Position numbers and translations under genes: made by a program. Below, in pieces: positions 28,876 to 37,671 of a stretch of 64,000 bases of DNA (positions are counted from its first letter, which is position 1; every line of letters begins with the position of its first letter). Below the pieces are notes generated by a model. The model saw only the letters and a list, made by a program, of their open reading frames with translations. It was not told the origin of the DNA and searched no databases. Source of the DNA: an uncultured Hyphomonas sp. (lineage in GTDB: Bacteria > Pseudomonadota > Alphaproteobacteria > Caulobacterales > Hyphomonadaceae); NCBI RefSeq assembly GCF_963675305.1, contig NZ_OY776147.1, positions 3,162,001-3,226,000 on the forward strand, given 5' to 3'.

Positions 28876-29502
28876 ATGGACAAAACACCGGAAATAGACG
28901 TCTTCGGGGATCTTCCGGAGTCGTCTTCGGCTGCGCAGGATAAAGCCGCAAAGGACGATCCGCGGGAATGGGCACGCTTCCTGGCGAAGTCGATCGATTT
29001 CAGCCTCGCCCAGATTCTGACCTTCGCAGCGGTTTTTCTTCTCAGCTTTGGCTATGGGATCATCTTTGTCGGCCTGATGGGCTGGCCGTTCGATGAATCG
29101 CTGCTGACCGGCCCGATATTCGTCGTCGTCTATCTCTTCTTGCACGCCGTCCTGTTCGTCTTTGCAGAAGCTTTCTGCATTTCCGTTTTTGGCGGAACAC
29201 CCGGCAAGACATTGATGGGCATCCGGGTTGCCAGCGTCACCGGGCGCCGCCTTGGTTTCGGGAGCAGTCTCAAACGCTCCTTCTCGTCAGTCATGGCGGG
29301 ACTGGGCTTCGGAATTCCCATCCTCAACCTGATCACGATGATCTACCAGTACAATAAACTGACCAGCGACGGCGCGGTCTTCTGGGACAAGACGGACAGC
29401 CTGCAATACCTGACGCATCCGGTTGCCGCATGGCGCTGGGCAATTGCCATTGGCGCTTTCGCACTGATCCGCATCACCGAAGTGGCCGGCCAGGTCCTCT
29501 AG
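28876..29502 (+). CDS. RDD family membrane protein
   Basis: A 208-residue inner membrane protein. A charged N-terminal stretch (residues 1-35) is followed by an RDD domain: FLAKSIDFSLAQI (the first RDD-type Asp helix), then three or four hydrophobic segments. GGTPGKTLMGIRVAS is the usual motif after the second helix. RDD proteins are mostly of unknown function; some are proposed in ion or osmolyte transport. AGGGG precedes the ATG. The stop overlaps the stop of the convergent acetyltransferase gene. Confidence 0.85.
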   Translation: MDKTPEIDVFGDLPESSSAAQDKAAKDDPREWARFLAKSIDFSLAQILTFAAVFLLSFGYGIIFVGLMGWPFDESLLTGPIFVVVYLFLHAVLFVFAEAFCISVFGGTPGKTLMGIRVASVTGRRLGFGSSLKRSFSSVMAGLGFGIPILNLITMIYQYNKLTSDGAVFWDKTDSLQYLTHPVAAWRWAIAIGAFALIRITEVAGQVL

Positions 29503-30110
29503 GACTCCGCCACCTGGTTATCATCGGCGCCATTGATCCGGAACACCTCGCGGAGCCCCCGCGGGGATTCCATCGCGCGCAGCACGCTGATCAGTTCGCC
29601 GACATGGAACTGCCAGACCGTGGTTGGCGGCATCGGCCGGATCACATGCCCGCCCAGCGCCTTGAACAGGCTGTTGGCCTTGCGATTCTCCGGCAGGGTC
29701 TCGGCTTCCAGCGTGATGATCCCCTCGGCATGACAGCAGAGCGCGACGCAGGCGATCAGCATGCGGGAAAGCCCCTGCGCGTGATAGGCGTCCAGCACGC
29801 CCATAGCGAGCTCGGCTTCTTCCAGCTCGTTTGTCGTGCGGATCGCATGCGCGGCCGCAATGAAAGGCTGGCCCGGCTCGTTCTTGAGCGCGGCGGCCCA
29901 GGCAATGTGACGATGCCCGTCCGCATCGGCCAGCGCATGGATGATCGGCTTGGGGATGACCTTCACGCCTGAGAAGAAGCGCAGATAGCGCGACTCTTCC
30001 GACATGTTCGCCACGATATGCTCGAACCGCGGTTCATCCTCCGGCCCGGCCGGGCGCAGAATGACCTCCACCCCGTTGGAGAGGACGATGTCTACCGGTT
30101 TGATGGGCAT
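29499..30110 (-). CDS. GNAT family N-acetyltransferase
   Basis: A 203-residue protein with the GNAT fold. It starts MPIKPVDIVLSNGVEVILRP, then RFFSGVKVIPK, typical of acetyltransferases allied to protein lysine acetyltransferases (Pat-like). The acetyl-CoA region is ELAMGVLDAYHAQGLSRML, a degenerate Q/RxxGxG/A loop. I chose the ATG at 30110; upstream in-frame codons reach 30524 but read as non-coding. Its stop codon is in the 4-bp palindrome CTAG shared with the RDD stop. Substrate unknown. Confidence 0.85.
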   Translation of the reverse strand: MPIKPVDIVLSNGVEVILRPAGPEDEPRFEHIVANMSEESRYLRFFSGVKVIPKPIIHALADADGHRHIAWAAALKNEPGQPFIAAAHAIRTTNELEEAELAMGVLDAYHAQGLSRMLIACVALCCHAEGIITLEAETLPENRKANSLFKALGGHVIRPMPPTTVWQFHVGELISVLRAMESPRGLREVFRINGADDNQVAES

Positions 30111-30358
30111 TGCCTTACCCTGCCTGTCTGGCTGTTCCGACCGAATGTTGCCCCTTAGAAACCCAAATGCTGCACTGCAGCAATCCTTGGGGTACAGAAA
30201 GACTGTATTTCGATTGGGCCAGTCTACCTCCGCGACAATTCGAATCCGGGCCAGCGGACAGAAAAGGCGCTGCCGAGCGAAGTCGAGGAACGGGCGCCCC
30301 AGCACGTCCGCCCGGAAACGCGTCCGCGCTCCGGCAAAAGTCCTGATTGTGCGTGAGT

Positions 30359-30949
30359 TCAGCTCGAATCCGGCCAGCGTTTCAGCGCTTCCAGCAGCTG
30401 CACGGTGAGCCCGCCGGAAACAATGCCGAGCGCAGCCGGCATGCGGTGGCTGCGGGGAATCGGCGGCACATGCGGCCGGGCTTCGCCTGCGGCCTGCCAG
30501 CGCTGGATCGTGCGGGCGAGGCATTTCGCCCGGCGTTTATGATGCTTCAGCGTGTCCAGCATGGCCTGCCACCGCGCGATCAGCGGCGCAGCCGGCACGG
30601 GCCCTCGCATGGGCACCGTCACCGGCCCTTTCAGGAAGTGCGGGCATGGCCGAGAGGGTGCGGGCACCATGGTGAAGATGTAGCGGTATTCTGCATCTTC
30701 CTTCTTCGGCTCGTAATAATTGCTGCCGACGCGGGGCGGCAGCGGCGCGAGCTCCAGCTGCAACGCCGCCAGAAAGATCAGACGGCGGAGCAGAACGGCA
30801 AGGCGTTTCAGCTCCGCCCGCACCCGCCGGTTCACCGATTGCGCAATCGTTTCAGGCGTCTTGAACAGGTCCACATTCACGCCCGCCTCGGCAATGGCAC
30901 GTGCGATCGTGTAAAAGGCCTGAGAGAAAAAATCGGTGCGCTCTGTCAT
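30359..30949 (-). CDS. Hypothetical protein
   Basis: A 196-residue protein I do not recognise. No signal peptide. Residues 40-75 are mildly hydrophobic and basic (LKRLAVLLRRLIFLAAL), then come a Pro-rich stretch and a basic segment LKHHKRRAKCLARTIQRW. GC and codon use match the neighbours, and the frame runs from a good ATG to a stop, so it is probably real. It sits alone between the GNAT gene (248-bp gap) and the AT-richer immunity-like pair (118-bp gap), all on the reverse strand. Confidence 0.6.
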   Translation of the reverse strand: MTERTDFFSQAFYTIARAIAEAGVNVDLFKTPETIAQSVNRRVRAELKRLAVLLRRLIFLAALQLELAPLPPRVGSNYYEPKKEDAEYRYIFTMVPAPSRPCPHFLKGPVTVPMRGPVPAAPLIARWQAMLDTLKHHKRRAKCLARTIQRWQAAGEARPHVPPIPRSHRMPAALGIVSGGLTVQLLEALKRWPDSS

Positions 30950-31067
30950 GGCGGGCAGATTGCCATGGGAGACTATCCGGTTGGATAGAGGCGCCGGATT
31001 TCCGTATGCTGCGCAACAAGTCGGGCATGCGGGTGGTGGGTATCGTTCCGCTCACCCCCCTACTCTG

Positions 31068-31424
31068 CTAGTTAAGGTCCCGATTTTCTTCTCTCTCAAG
31101 ACTCTTCAGGATTGCCTGAGCTGAGTATTGCTGGGCGATGGATGACGTCGGATTTTCCAATGCTTCCAGCATCAATTGCTTTATGCGCGCTCTAACTGCC
31201 GGCCGGCCACCTTCTTTCCATAGCGCTTCTCTGAGTAAGGCTTCATCGACAATTTCTTCTGGACTGCGCTCCTTGGCACCATAAAAAATGATGCCACTCA
31301 GATCGGAATTTGGTGAAAGCGCCTCCAATTCGTGCAGTGCTTTGCCCGCTTCTCGATCAGGTGCGGTCCGCGAAAACTCCAAGAAGGAAACCAGTGCCTG
31401 CAAAAATTCTTCTCGATTGATCAA
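31068..31424 (-). CDS. Putative bacteriocin (colicin/pyocin) immunity-like protein
   Basis: A 118-residue soluble acidic protein from DNA visibly AT-richer than its flanks. The stretch around residues 36-62, PNSDLSGIIFYG followed by SPEEIVDEAL, resembles the core of E-type colicin and pyocin immunity proteins and their orphan relatives (PxxSDxIFxP...TPEEIVxxAL). The N-terminal NREEFLQALVSF also fits their first helix. Such proteins bind and inhibit a nuclease toxin domain. The C-terminal 50 residues extend beyond the usual small immunity fold. The ATG overlaps the stop of the upstream gene by 4 nt. No toxin gene is adjacent. The family call comes from remembered motif similarity only. Confidence 0.5.
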   Translation of the reverse strand: MINREEFLQALVSFLEFSRTAPDREAGKALHELEALSPNSDLSGIIFYGAKERSPEEIVDEALLREALWKEGGRPAVRARIKQLMLEALENPTSSIAQQYSAQAILKSLEREENRDLN

Positions 31425-31783
31425 GTACTCTCCCTGCGGTGGCCAAAGTGCTTCATCAGCACGACACTGCGCCGCCCCAAATCGTCTGCCTTGTCATCGA
31501 ATTGGTCCCTGTATGTGAACGCGGTCTTGAACCGCTCACCAACTAATTCGAATTCGAAAGCTCTGACATCAGCTCCTAGCTGATCTTGTAGATTCTCAAC
31601 TTCATCGAAGAGTTCATCACGTGGGTCAATATAATGGACCTTGCCATCAGATTCGTAAAACAAGGAAACCAGCGCAACGCCTGGCTCAAGTTCAGCGTAA
31701 AGCAAAGCCTTTTCGCTCTCCACTGGCACAGAGTCAAAGACCAACTGCCCAAGTGTGTCGAACTGAATATTCTCGATTGCCAA
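31421..31783 (-). CDS. Putative YezG/DUF600-like immunity protein
   Basis: I chose a TTG start at 31783 because AAGGGA stands 8 nt upstream. An in-frame ATG at 31918 would translate a hairpin repeat (31811-31850) as protein. The 120-residue product has IENIQFDTLGQLVFDSVP near the start, then KALLYAELEPGVALVSLFYESDGKV. The C-terminal GERFKTAFTYRDQFDDKAD and LGRRSVVLMKHFG recall YezG-type immunity proteins, which neutralize polymorphic nuclease toxins. It overlaps the downstream immunity-like gene by 4 nt, so both are coupled. Lower GC than its neighbours suggests transfer. The assignment is from pattern similarity and needs a profile search. Confidence 0.5.
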   Translation of the reverse strand: MAIENIQFDTLGQLVFDSVPVESEKALLYAELEPGVALVSLFYESDGKVHYIDPRDELFDEVENLQDQLGADVRAFEFELVGERFKTAFTYRDQFDDKADDLGRRSVVLMKHFGHRREST

Positions 31784-31810
31784 TGCCAGCGTCCCTTTGC
31801 TTCCCAAAAC

Positions 31811-31850
31811 AAGCGTAGGGTGGGTTGAGGCGGAGCCGATACCCACCGGG
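31811..31850. repeat. REP-like hairpin repeat
   Basis: Stem GGTGGGT (31819-31825) and ACCCACC (31841-31847) around a 15-nt loop that itself folds as GGC-GGA-GCC. The sequence GTAGGGTGGGTTGAGG...ACCCACC resembles short palindromic repeats scattered between genes in many proteobacteria. Only one copy is seen in this window. Confidence 0.55.
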
Positions 31851-31920
31851 TGTGCCACCATCCTAAAACATGATTTTGGTGCGCGAAGCATGCGCCCCGC
31901 ATGACTTGCCATGATCATAC

Positions 31921-31960
31921 CGGACTATGGCGGATTATAACGGACTATAGCGGACCGGGG
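31921..31960. repeat. Four 10-bp iterations
   Basis: Consecutive 10-mers at 31921, 31931, 31941 and 31951 read CGGACTATGG, CGGATTATAA, CGGACTATAG and CGGACCGGGG. All share CGGA at the same phase, one DNA helical turn apart. They lie between the immunity-like pair and the ftsH terminator. Confidence 0.7.
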
Positions 31961-31973
31961 CGCCAGGCTGCCT

Positions 31974-32011
31974 AAAAGAAAAGCCCGCCGAACGAATGTC
32001 CGGCGGGCTTT
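31974..32011 (-). terminator. Rho-independent terminator of ftsH
   Basis: A perfect 10-bp stem (31981-31990 with 32001-32010), 10-nt loop. On the reverse strand it is followed by TTCTTTT. It lies 22 bp past the ftsH stop. Confidence 0.9.
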
Positions 32012-32032
32012 GTCATTGAGCTGTTATCCGGA

Positions 32033-33961
<1,929 letters not shown>

Positions 33962-34030
33962 AGCATCTCTCTCAGTTTGGAAAGCTTCTCGACAGATAAC
34001 ATAGGGCCACTGGGCCTGAAAAACGACTCT

Positions 34031-35110
34031 TTAGCTGCGGCGTGGACATTTTATCTCATATGCAGCTGAACAGGCCGTCACCATGGCCGAAAGGCGTGCA
34101 GGGATTGCATTAACCTGTTCCGCCGGCAGCGCATGCTCCGCCGCCACTTTCAGATTGCCGTTTTTGATGCGGATCGCCGCCCCGCCGAGCGTTGCCGGGC
34201 GCAGCGTGTCCGGGTTCGCGACGCGCCGCGTCAGGCGGGAAAGCGCATCGGTGCGCAGGGGCCGGGTCCGCCCGCCTGCAAGCGCAATCAGCGCGCCGAG
34301 CGCCCGCTCCCCCATCTCACCCGGCGGAATCGGCAGGGGCGTGCGCAATGTGCCGTCTGCGCGGATTTCCACATCGGCAGACAGCCAGCGCCCAAGCGAC
34401 CGGTCCTGCACCTGCCGCAACAGCTGCAGCTTCTCCTGAAGGGCCAGCACACGCGCGCGCAGCGCAGGCTCTGCGGCCAGGAGCTGGCGCATGCGCACGC
34501 GTTCATAGGCAGGATCGCTGTTCGAGGGGTCTTCCACCCAGTCCCGGCCCTCGGCGCGCAGCATCTCCCGCAGCCCGGCCCGCGAGGCGCTCAGCAGCGG
34601 GCGCGCGACCAGCACCGGCACGCCGGTCCCGCCTGCCGGAGACAGGGAGAGCGGCTGGATGCCCGCCAGCCCGTACCAGCTGGACCCGGCGCGGGCGCGG
34701 ATCAGAAAGGTTTCGGCCTGATCGTCCTGCGTGTGCGCGGTGAGGATGATCACGCTGCCTGCCTCCCGCGCGGCAGCGGCGAGCAAATCGTGCCGCGCCT
34801 GACGGGCCTTTGCCTGGCCGGGCACAGGGGTCTGCCAGCGCAGCGTCCGGTGCGGCACGCCAAGGCGGGCGGCAACATCTGCCACGAAGCGCGCCTCGTC
34901 CGCCGCTTCGGGCCGCAGGCCATGGTCCACCGTCAGGGCCAGAAGGCTACGGCCGCTTGCAACGGCCCAGCCGGCCGCAATCTGCAGGAGGGCCAGCGAG
35001 TCACTTCCGCCCGAGACTGCAACGCAAACCGGCCCTGCAGCGAGGCTGCAGAGCCGGTCAAGCGACTCATTCAGGTCTGCCGGAGCAGCGGGGGGCTTTA
35101 ATTGTCGCAA
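34031..35110 (-). CDS. tilS: tRNA(Ile)-lysidine synthase
   Basis: Modifies C34 of the AUA-reading tRNA-Ile with lysine, using ATP. The 359-residue protein has the PP-loop AVSGGSDSLALLQIA (about residues 31-45), LTVDHGLRPEA, and ILTAHTQDDQAETFLIR. The C-terminal substrate-binding part is short, as in many alphaproteobacteria. The start is a TTG at 35110 that overlaps the end of cpoB by 13 bp, so expression is probably coupled. An alternative start further inside would cut into the region before the PP-loop but cannot be excluded. Confidence 0.94.
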   Translation of the reverse strand: MRQLKPPAAPADLNESLDRLCSLAAGPVCVAVSGGSDSLALLQIAAGWAVASGRSLLALTVDHGLRPEAADEARFVADVAARLGVPHRTLRWQTPVPGQAKARQARHDLLAAAAREAGSVIILTAHTQDDQAETFLIRARAGSSWYGLAGIQPLSLSPAGGTGVPVLVARPLLSASRAGLREMLRAEGRDWVEDPSNSDPAYERVRMRQLLAAEPALRARVLALQEKLQLLRQVQDRSLGRWLSADVEIRADGTLRTPLPIPPGEMGERALGALIALAGGRTRPLRTDALSRLTRRVANPDTLRPATLGGAAIRIKNGNLKVAAEHALPAEQVNAIPARLSAMVTACSAAYEIKCPRRS

Positions 35111-36144
35111 CCGGAACGGGTCCGTTCGACGGCGGCCAGGTCGCGCGTCACGCCGGACGCATTCGGATAGCGTTTGGGCAGCGTATCGAGCGCCACGCAG
35201 GCCTTGTCCTTGTCGCCAATGAGACGCATCGACCGGGCCAGTTTCACAAGCGCATCAGGCGCACGCGGATCGTCCGGATAAGAGCGGATCATTGTGGTGT
35301 AGGCCGCGCCGGATTCGGCATAGGCCTTCTGCTGGTAGAGCGACTCGGCCAGCCAGTAATGCGCTTCTCCGGCCTGCGGATCGCTGCCGAACTGGTCAAG
35401 GAAGGCGCGGAAGGCCTCTTCAGCGCCGGCATAATCGAACTGGACGAGTTTTGCCTTGGCGGCGGCGAACAGCGGACCGGCCTCTCCCGGCAGGGCGCTG
35501 GCGGGCAACGTGCCGAGGGATCCCTGCGGCGCGCCCGGCGGCACAGCCGTAGCCGGCGTGGTGTCGATCGCGGCAGTCTCTTCCGGTGCCGCGGACCCGG
35601 AACGCGGCAGAAGGCGCTTCGGACCGGTCGTCTCCGGCTCAACCGTTGCGGTGCGCGACATGCTGCCTGTCACGGATGGCTGCGAGGGTTCCGCCGCGGC
35701 CGCACCGGCAGCCTCATAGGGATCCTGCGAAGACGCGCCCGGATAGTCGGACAGGCCGGTCGCCGCCTCCCCTTCCGGCGGGTCCATGCCGAGGGAGCGG
35801 GCCTGCAGGTCCTGAATGGCACGCGACTGGGCACGCAGCTCACTCTTCAGCGCGTTGATCTCGCGGGCGAGGGCCTCATTGTCGTCGACCAGAGTCTCAT
35901 TGTCGTTGCGGGCCTGTTGCAGCTGGAATTCCAGCGTCTCGACCCGGCCCGTCAGGGTCATCAGGTCGCTGGACACGGCGTTCACCTGAACCTTCGTGTC
36001 CGCGCTCAGCTGGCGGGCCTGGGAAATCTGGTCAGCCAGGTCGAGGCTTGTCGTGCCCTGCGTGATGGGGGCACCGCGCTGGGCGACAGCGGGCGCAGCA
36101 AGAAGCAGGAAGCTGGCAAGAGCCAGGGCCGGGGTCTTGAACAT
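35098..36144 (-). CDS. cpoB: Cell division coordinator CpoB (YbgF family)
   Basis: A 348-residue periplasmic protein linking the Tol-Pal machine with peptidoglycan synthesis at constriction. The ATG at 36144 begins MFKTPALALASFLLLAAPAVAQ, a Sec signal. Residues 40-115 form a coiled coil (repeated Leu and Gln, VETLEFQLQQARNDNETL), the trimerization region. A Pro/Ala/Thr-rich linker follows, then C-terminal TPR repeats (AKLVQFDYAGAEEAFRAFL; AHYWLAESLYQQKAYAES; DALVKLARSMRLIGD). Last Tol-Pal gene, after pal copy 1, with a stem-loop in between. Confidence 0.95.
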   Translation of the reverse strand: MFKTPALALASFLLLAAPAVAQRGAPITQGTTSLDLADQISQARQLSADTKVQVNAVSSDLMTLTGRVETLEFQLQQARNDNETLVDDNEALAREINALKSELRAQSRAIQDLQARSLGMDPPEGEAATGLSDYPGASSQDPYEAAGAAAAEPSQPSVTGSMSRTATVEPETTGPKRLLPRSGSAAPEETAAIDTTPATAVPPGAPQGSLGTLPASALPGEAGPLFAAAKAKLVQFDYAGAEEAFRAFLDQFGSDPQAGEAHYWLAESLYQQKAYAESGAAYTTMIRSYPDDPRAPDALVKLARSMRLIGDKDKACVALDTLPKRYPNASGVTRDLAAVERTRSGCDN

Positions 36145-36174
36145 GGGCGAATGTCTCCAGATTTTGCCGGACCA

Positions 36175-36213
36175 TAGTAAAGCAGCCGGGGCCAAAATAT
36201 GGCACCCGGCTGC
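36175..36213 (-). terminator. Stem-loop between pal copy 1 and cpoB
   Basis: GCAGCCGGG (36182-36190) pairs with CCCGGCTGC (36205-36213), extended by GCCA and TGGC inside. On the reverse strand TTTACTATGG follows, a weak U-tract, so termination is probably partial. The core is nearly identical to the hairpin at 36833-36876. Confidence 0.7.
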
Positions 36214-36254
36214 AAATTCTTTGTGAATCAGGCGCCCGGACGGGCGGGCCCGCT

Positions 36255-36779
36255 TCAGCTGTTTGGCGAAACCACCTGGATGAAGCCGTTCCGGTTCATC
36301 GCCCAGGCCTGTTCGTTCGATTCCGCAGCAATGGGACGTTCCTTGCCGTAGGAGATCGTGTCGATGCGGTTCGGCGAGATGCCGAGGCTGACAAGATAGT
36401 CTTTCACCTTGGCCGCGCGGCGCTCGCCAAGGGCGAGGTTGTACTCACGCGTGCCGCGCTCGTCGCAGTTGCCGGCAACGAGAATACGGACCGACGGGTC
36501 CTGGGTGTATTTCAGGGCGTGCTGTTTCAGCAGGGACTGGTCGTCGCTGTCGAGCGCGTCACCGTTGAGGTCGAAGTAGACGCGGTCGCCGAGGGCCGGC
36601 GCCTGCGCGATCTGACCAACATTGCCGTCATCCACAATGCCGGTGTCGACGGTCTGGATGTCTTCGACCACGGTTTCAGTGGTCGTAGTGCCTTCCGTGA
36701 TCGGCGCGGGCTTGGACGCACAGGCGCCGAGCAGAAGGAGCGAGGCACCTGCGAATACAGATGCAGTGCGAATGTTCAT
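36255..36779 (-). CDS. pal: Peptidoglycan-associated lipoprotein Pal (copy 1)
   Basis: Outer membrane lipoprotein that binds peptidoglycan and TolB. I chose the ATG at 36779 (MNIRTASVFAGASLLLLGAC), preceded by AAAGG at a 7-nt spacing. Two earlier in-frame ATGs (36794 and 36785) lack a ribosome site. The lipobox is LGAC. The 174-residue protein has a short Thr-rich linker and an OmpA-like domain with VYFDLNGDALDSDDQ, AGNCDERGTREYNLALGERRA (peptidoglycan-binding Asp and Arg) and SYGKERPIAAESNEQAW. It is closely similar to the next gene upstream, a tandem duplicate. Confidence 0.96.
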   Translation of the reverse strand: MNIRTASVFAGASLLLLGACASKPAPITEGTTTTETVVEDIQTVDTGIVDDGNVGQIAQAPALGDRVYFDLNGDALDSDDQSLLKQHALKYTQDPSVRILVAGNCDERGTREYNLALGERRAAKVKDYLVSLGISPNRIDTISYGKERPIAAESNEQAWAMNRNGFIQVVSPNS

Positions 36780-36832
36780 GGACATGCCTTTCATGTGAAA
36801 AAGGGAGAGGGGAACGCACGAAATCCCTGCCC

Positions 36833-36876
36833 CTAAATAAAACAGCCGGGGCCAAATTGTGGCGCCCGGCTGCTTG
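36833..36876 (-). terminator. Rho-independent terminator-like hairpin between the two pal genes
   Basis: CAGCCGGG (36843-36850) pairs with CCCGGCTG (36865-36872), with CCA/TGG inside. On the reverse strand it is followed by TTTTATTTA. It lies 22 bp after pal copy 2. Near copy of the hairpin at 36175-36213. Confidence 0.8.
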
Positions 36877-36897
36877 TTACTGAATTGAAATGTTTCG

Positions 36898-37443
36898 TTA
36901 GCTGGTGGTGCCCGAAACAATCTGGGTGAAACCGTTACGGTTCAGGGCCCAGGAGGCTTCATCCGAACCGGCAGCGATCGGACGTTCCTTGCCGTAAGAG
37001 ATCGTGTCGATGCGGGACGGGTCCACGCCGAGCGACACCAGGTAATCCTTCACGACGGAAGCACGACGCTCGCCGAGAGCGAGGTTGTATTCACGCGTGC
37101 CGCGCTCGTCGCAGTTACCTGCAACCATGATGCGGACCGACGGATAGGACTGCAGCCAGGCGGCCTGCAGCTTCAGGATTTCCTGATCGTCGGGGTCCAG
37201 ACGGTATTCGTTGAGGTCGAAATAGACGCGCTCACCGACGTTCACGCGGAAATCTTCCAGCGAACCCGGTGCCGGGCCAGTCGGCTCCTCGACCACCGGC
37301 GGCGGCGGAGGCGGCGGCGGCGGTGCCGGCTGCTCTACCGGCGGTGCTTCTTCAACCGGCGGCGGTGGCTCGGGTCGCGATGCGCAGGCGCCGAGGGCGA
37401 TAAGCACAGCGGCTGCTGTGGAGATTTTGAGATAGGATTTCAT
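36898..37443 (-). CDS. pal: Peptidoglycan-associated lipoprotein Pal (copy 2, proline-rich linker)
   Basis: A 181-residue paralogue of the neighbouring Pal. The signal MKSYLKISTAAAVLIALGAC ends in lipobox LGAC. Residues 22-62 form a Pro/Glu-rich linker with nine consecutive prolines, longer and stiffer than in copy 1. The OmpA-like domain has the same NCDERGTREYNLALGERRA and ISYGKERPIAAGSDEASWALNRNGF. It comes directly after tolB, the normal place of pal, so this is probably the ancestral copy. The linker may let it reach peptidoglycan at a different distance from the outer membrane. Confidence 0.95.
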   Translation of the reverse strand: MKSYLKISTAAAVLIALGACASRPEPPPPVEEAPPVEQPAPPPPPPPPPVVEEPTGPAPGSLEDFRVNVGERVYFDLNEYRLDPDDQEILKLQAAWLQSYPSVRIMVAGNCDERGTREYNLALGERRASVVKDYLVSLGVDPSRIDTISYGKERPIAAGSDEASWALNRNGFTQIVSGTTS

Positions 37444-37611
37444 TCAGTCAGACTCCCCTGGATGTCCTGAGCTTGTTGACGCCTTGCGGCCTCTGTCTTG
37501 TCAGCCGCCAGCGAACGACGGGTGATGCTTGCACAATCAGGCCGAAATCCGGCAACAATCGGGCGCAAGCGGCTGCGATTGGCCTTTTACACAAAGATTT
37601 CCGCGCTGTCT

Positions 37612-37648
37612 CCCTAAAGCAACGCCCCCGACCAAAGAATCGGGGGCG
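37612..37648 (-). terminator. Stem-loop after tolB
   Basis: A 9-bp stem CGCCCCCGA (37623-37631) and TCGGGGGCG (37640-37648), loop 8 nt. On the reverse strand TTGCTTTAG follows. It lies 24 bp past the tolB stop, in a 228-bp gap before pal copy 2. That gap could also hold a separate pal promoter. Confidence 0.75.
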
Positions 37649-37671
37649 AAACCTGTAGATTAATCAGCAGA

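Noticed and set aside
25740..28883. Reverse-strand open frame of over 1000 codons across sdhCDAB
   Set aside because: Antisense shadow of a secure operon; no motif, and the composition is that of reversed GC-rich codons.
30225..30260. tRNA-like T-loop string TTCGAATCC upstream of the acetyltransferase gene
   Set aside because: The flanking 5-mers do not pair as a T stem, and no anticodon or acceptor arms can be drawn around it.
31784..31918. N-terminal extension of the YezG-like gene from the ATG at 31918
   Set aside because: It would translate the hairpin repeat as protein and has no ribosome site. The TTG at 31783 has AAGGGA at a proper distance and gives a family-like N-terminus.
31921..31960. 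Possible CRISPR-like array
   Set aside because: The units are 10 bp, contiguous and without spacers; there are no cas genes.
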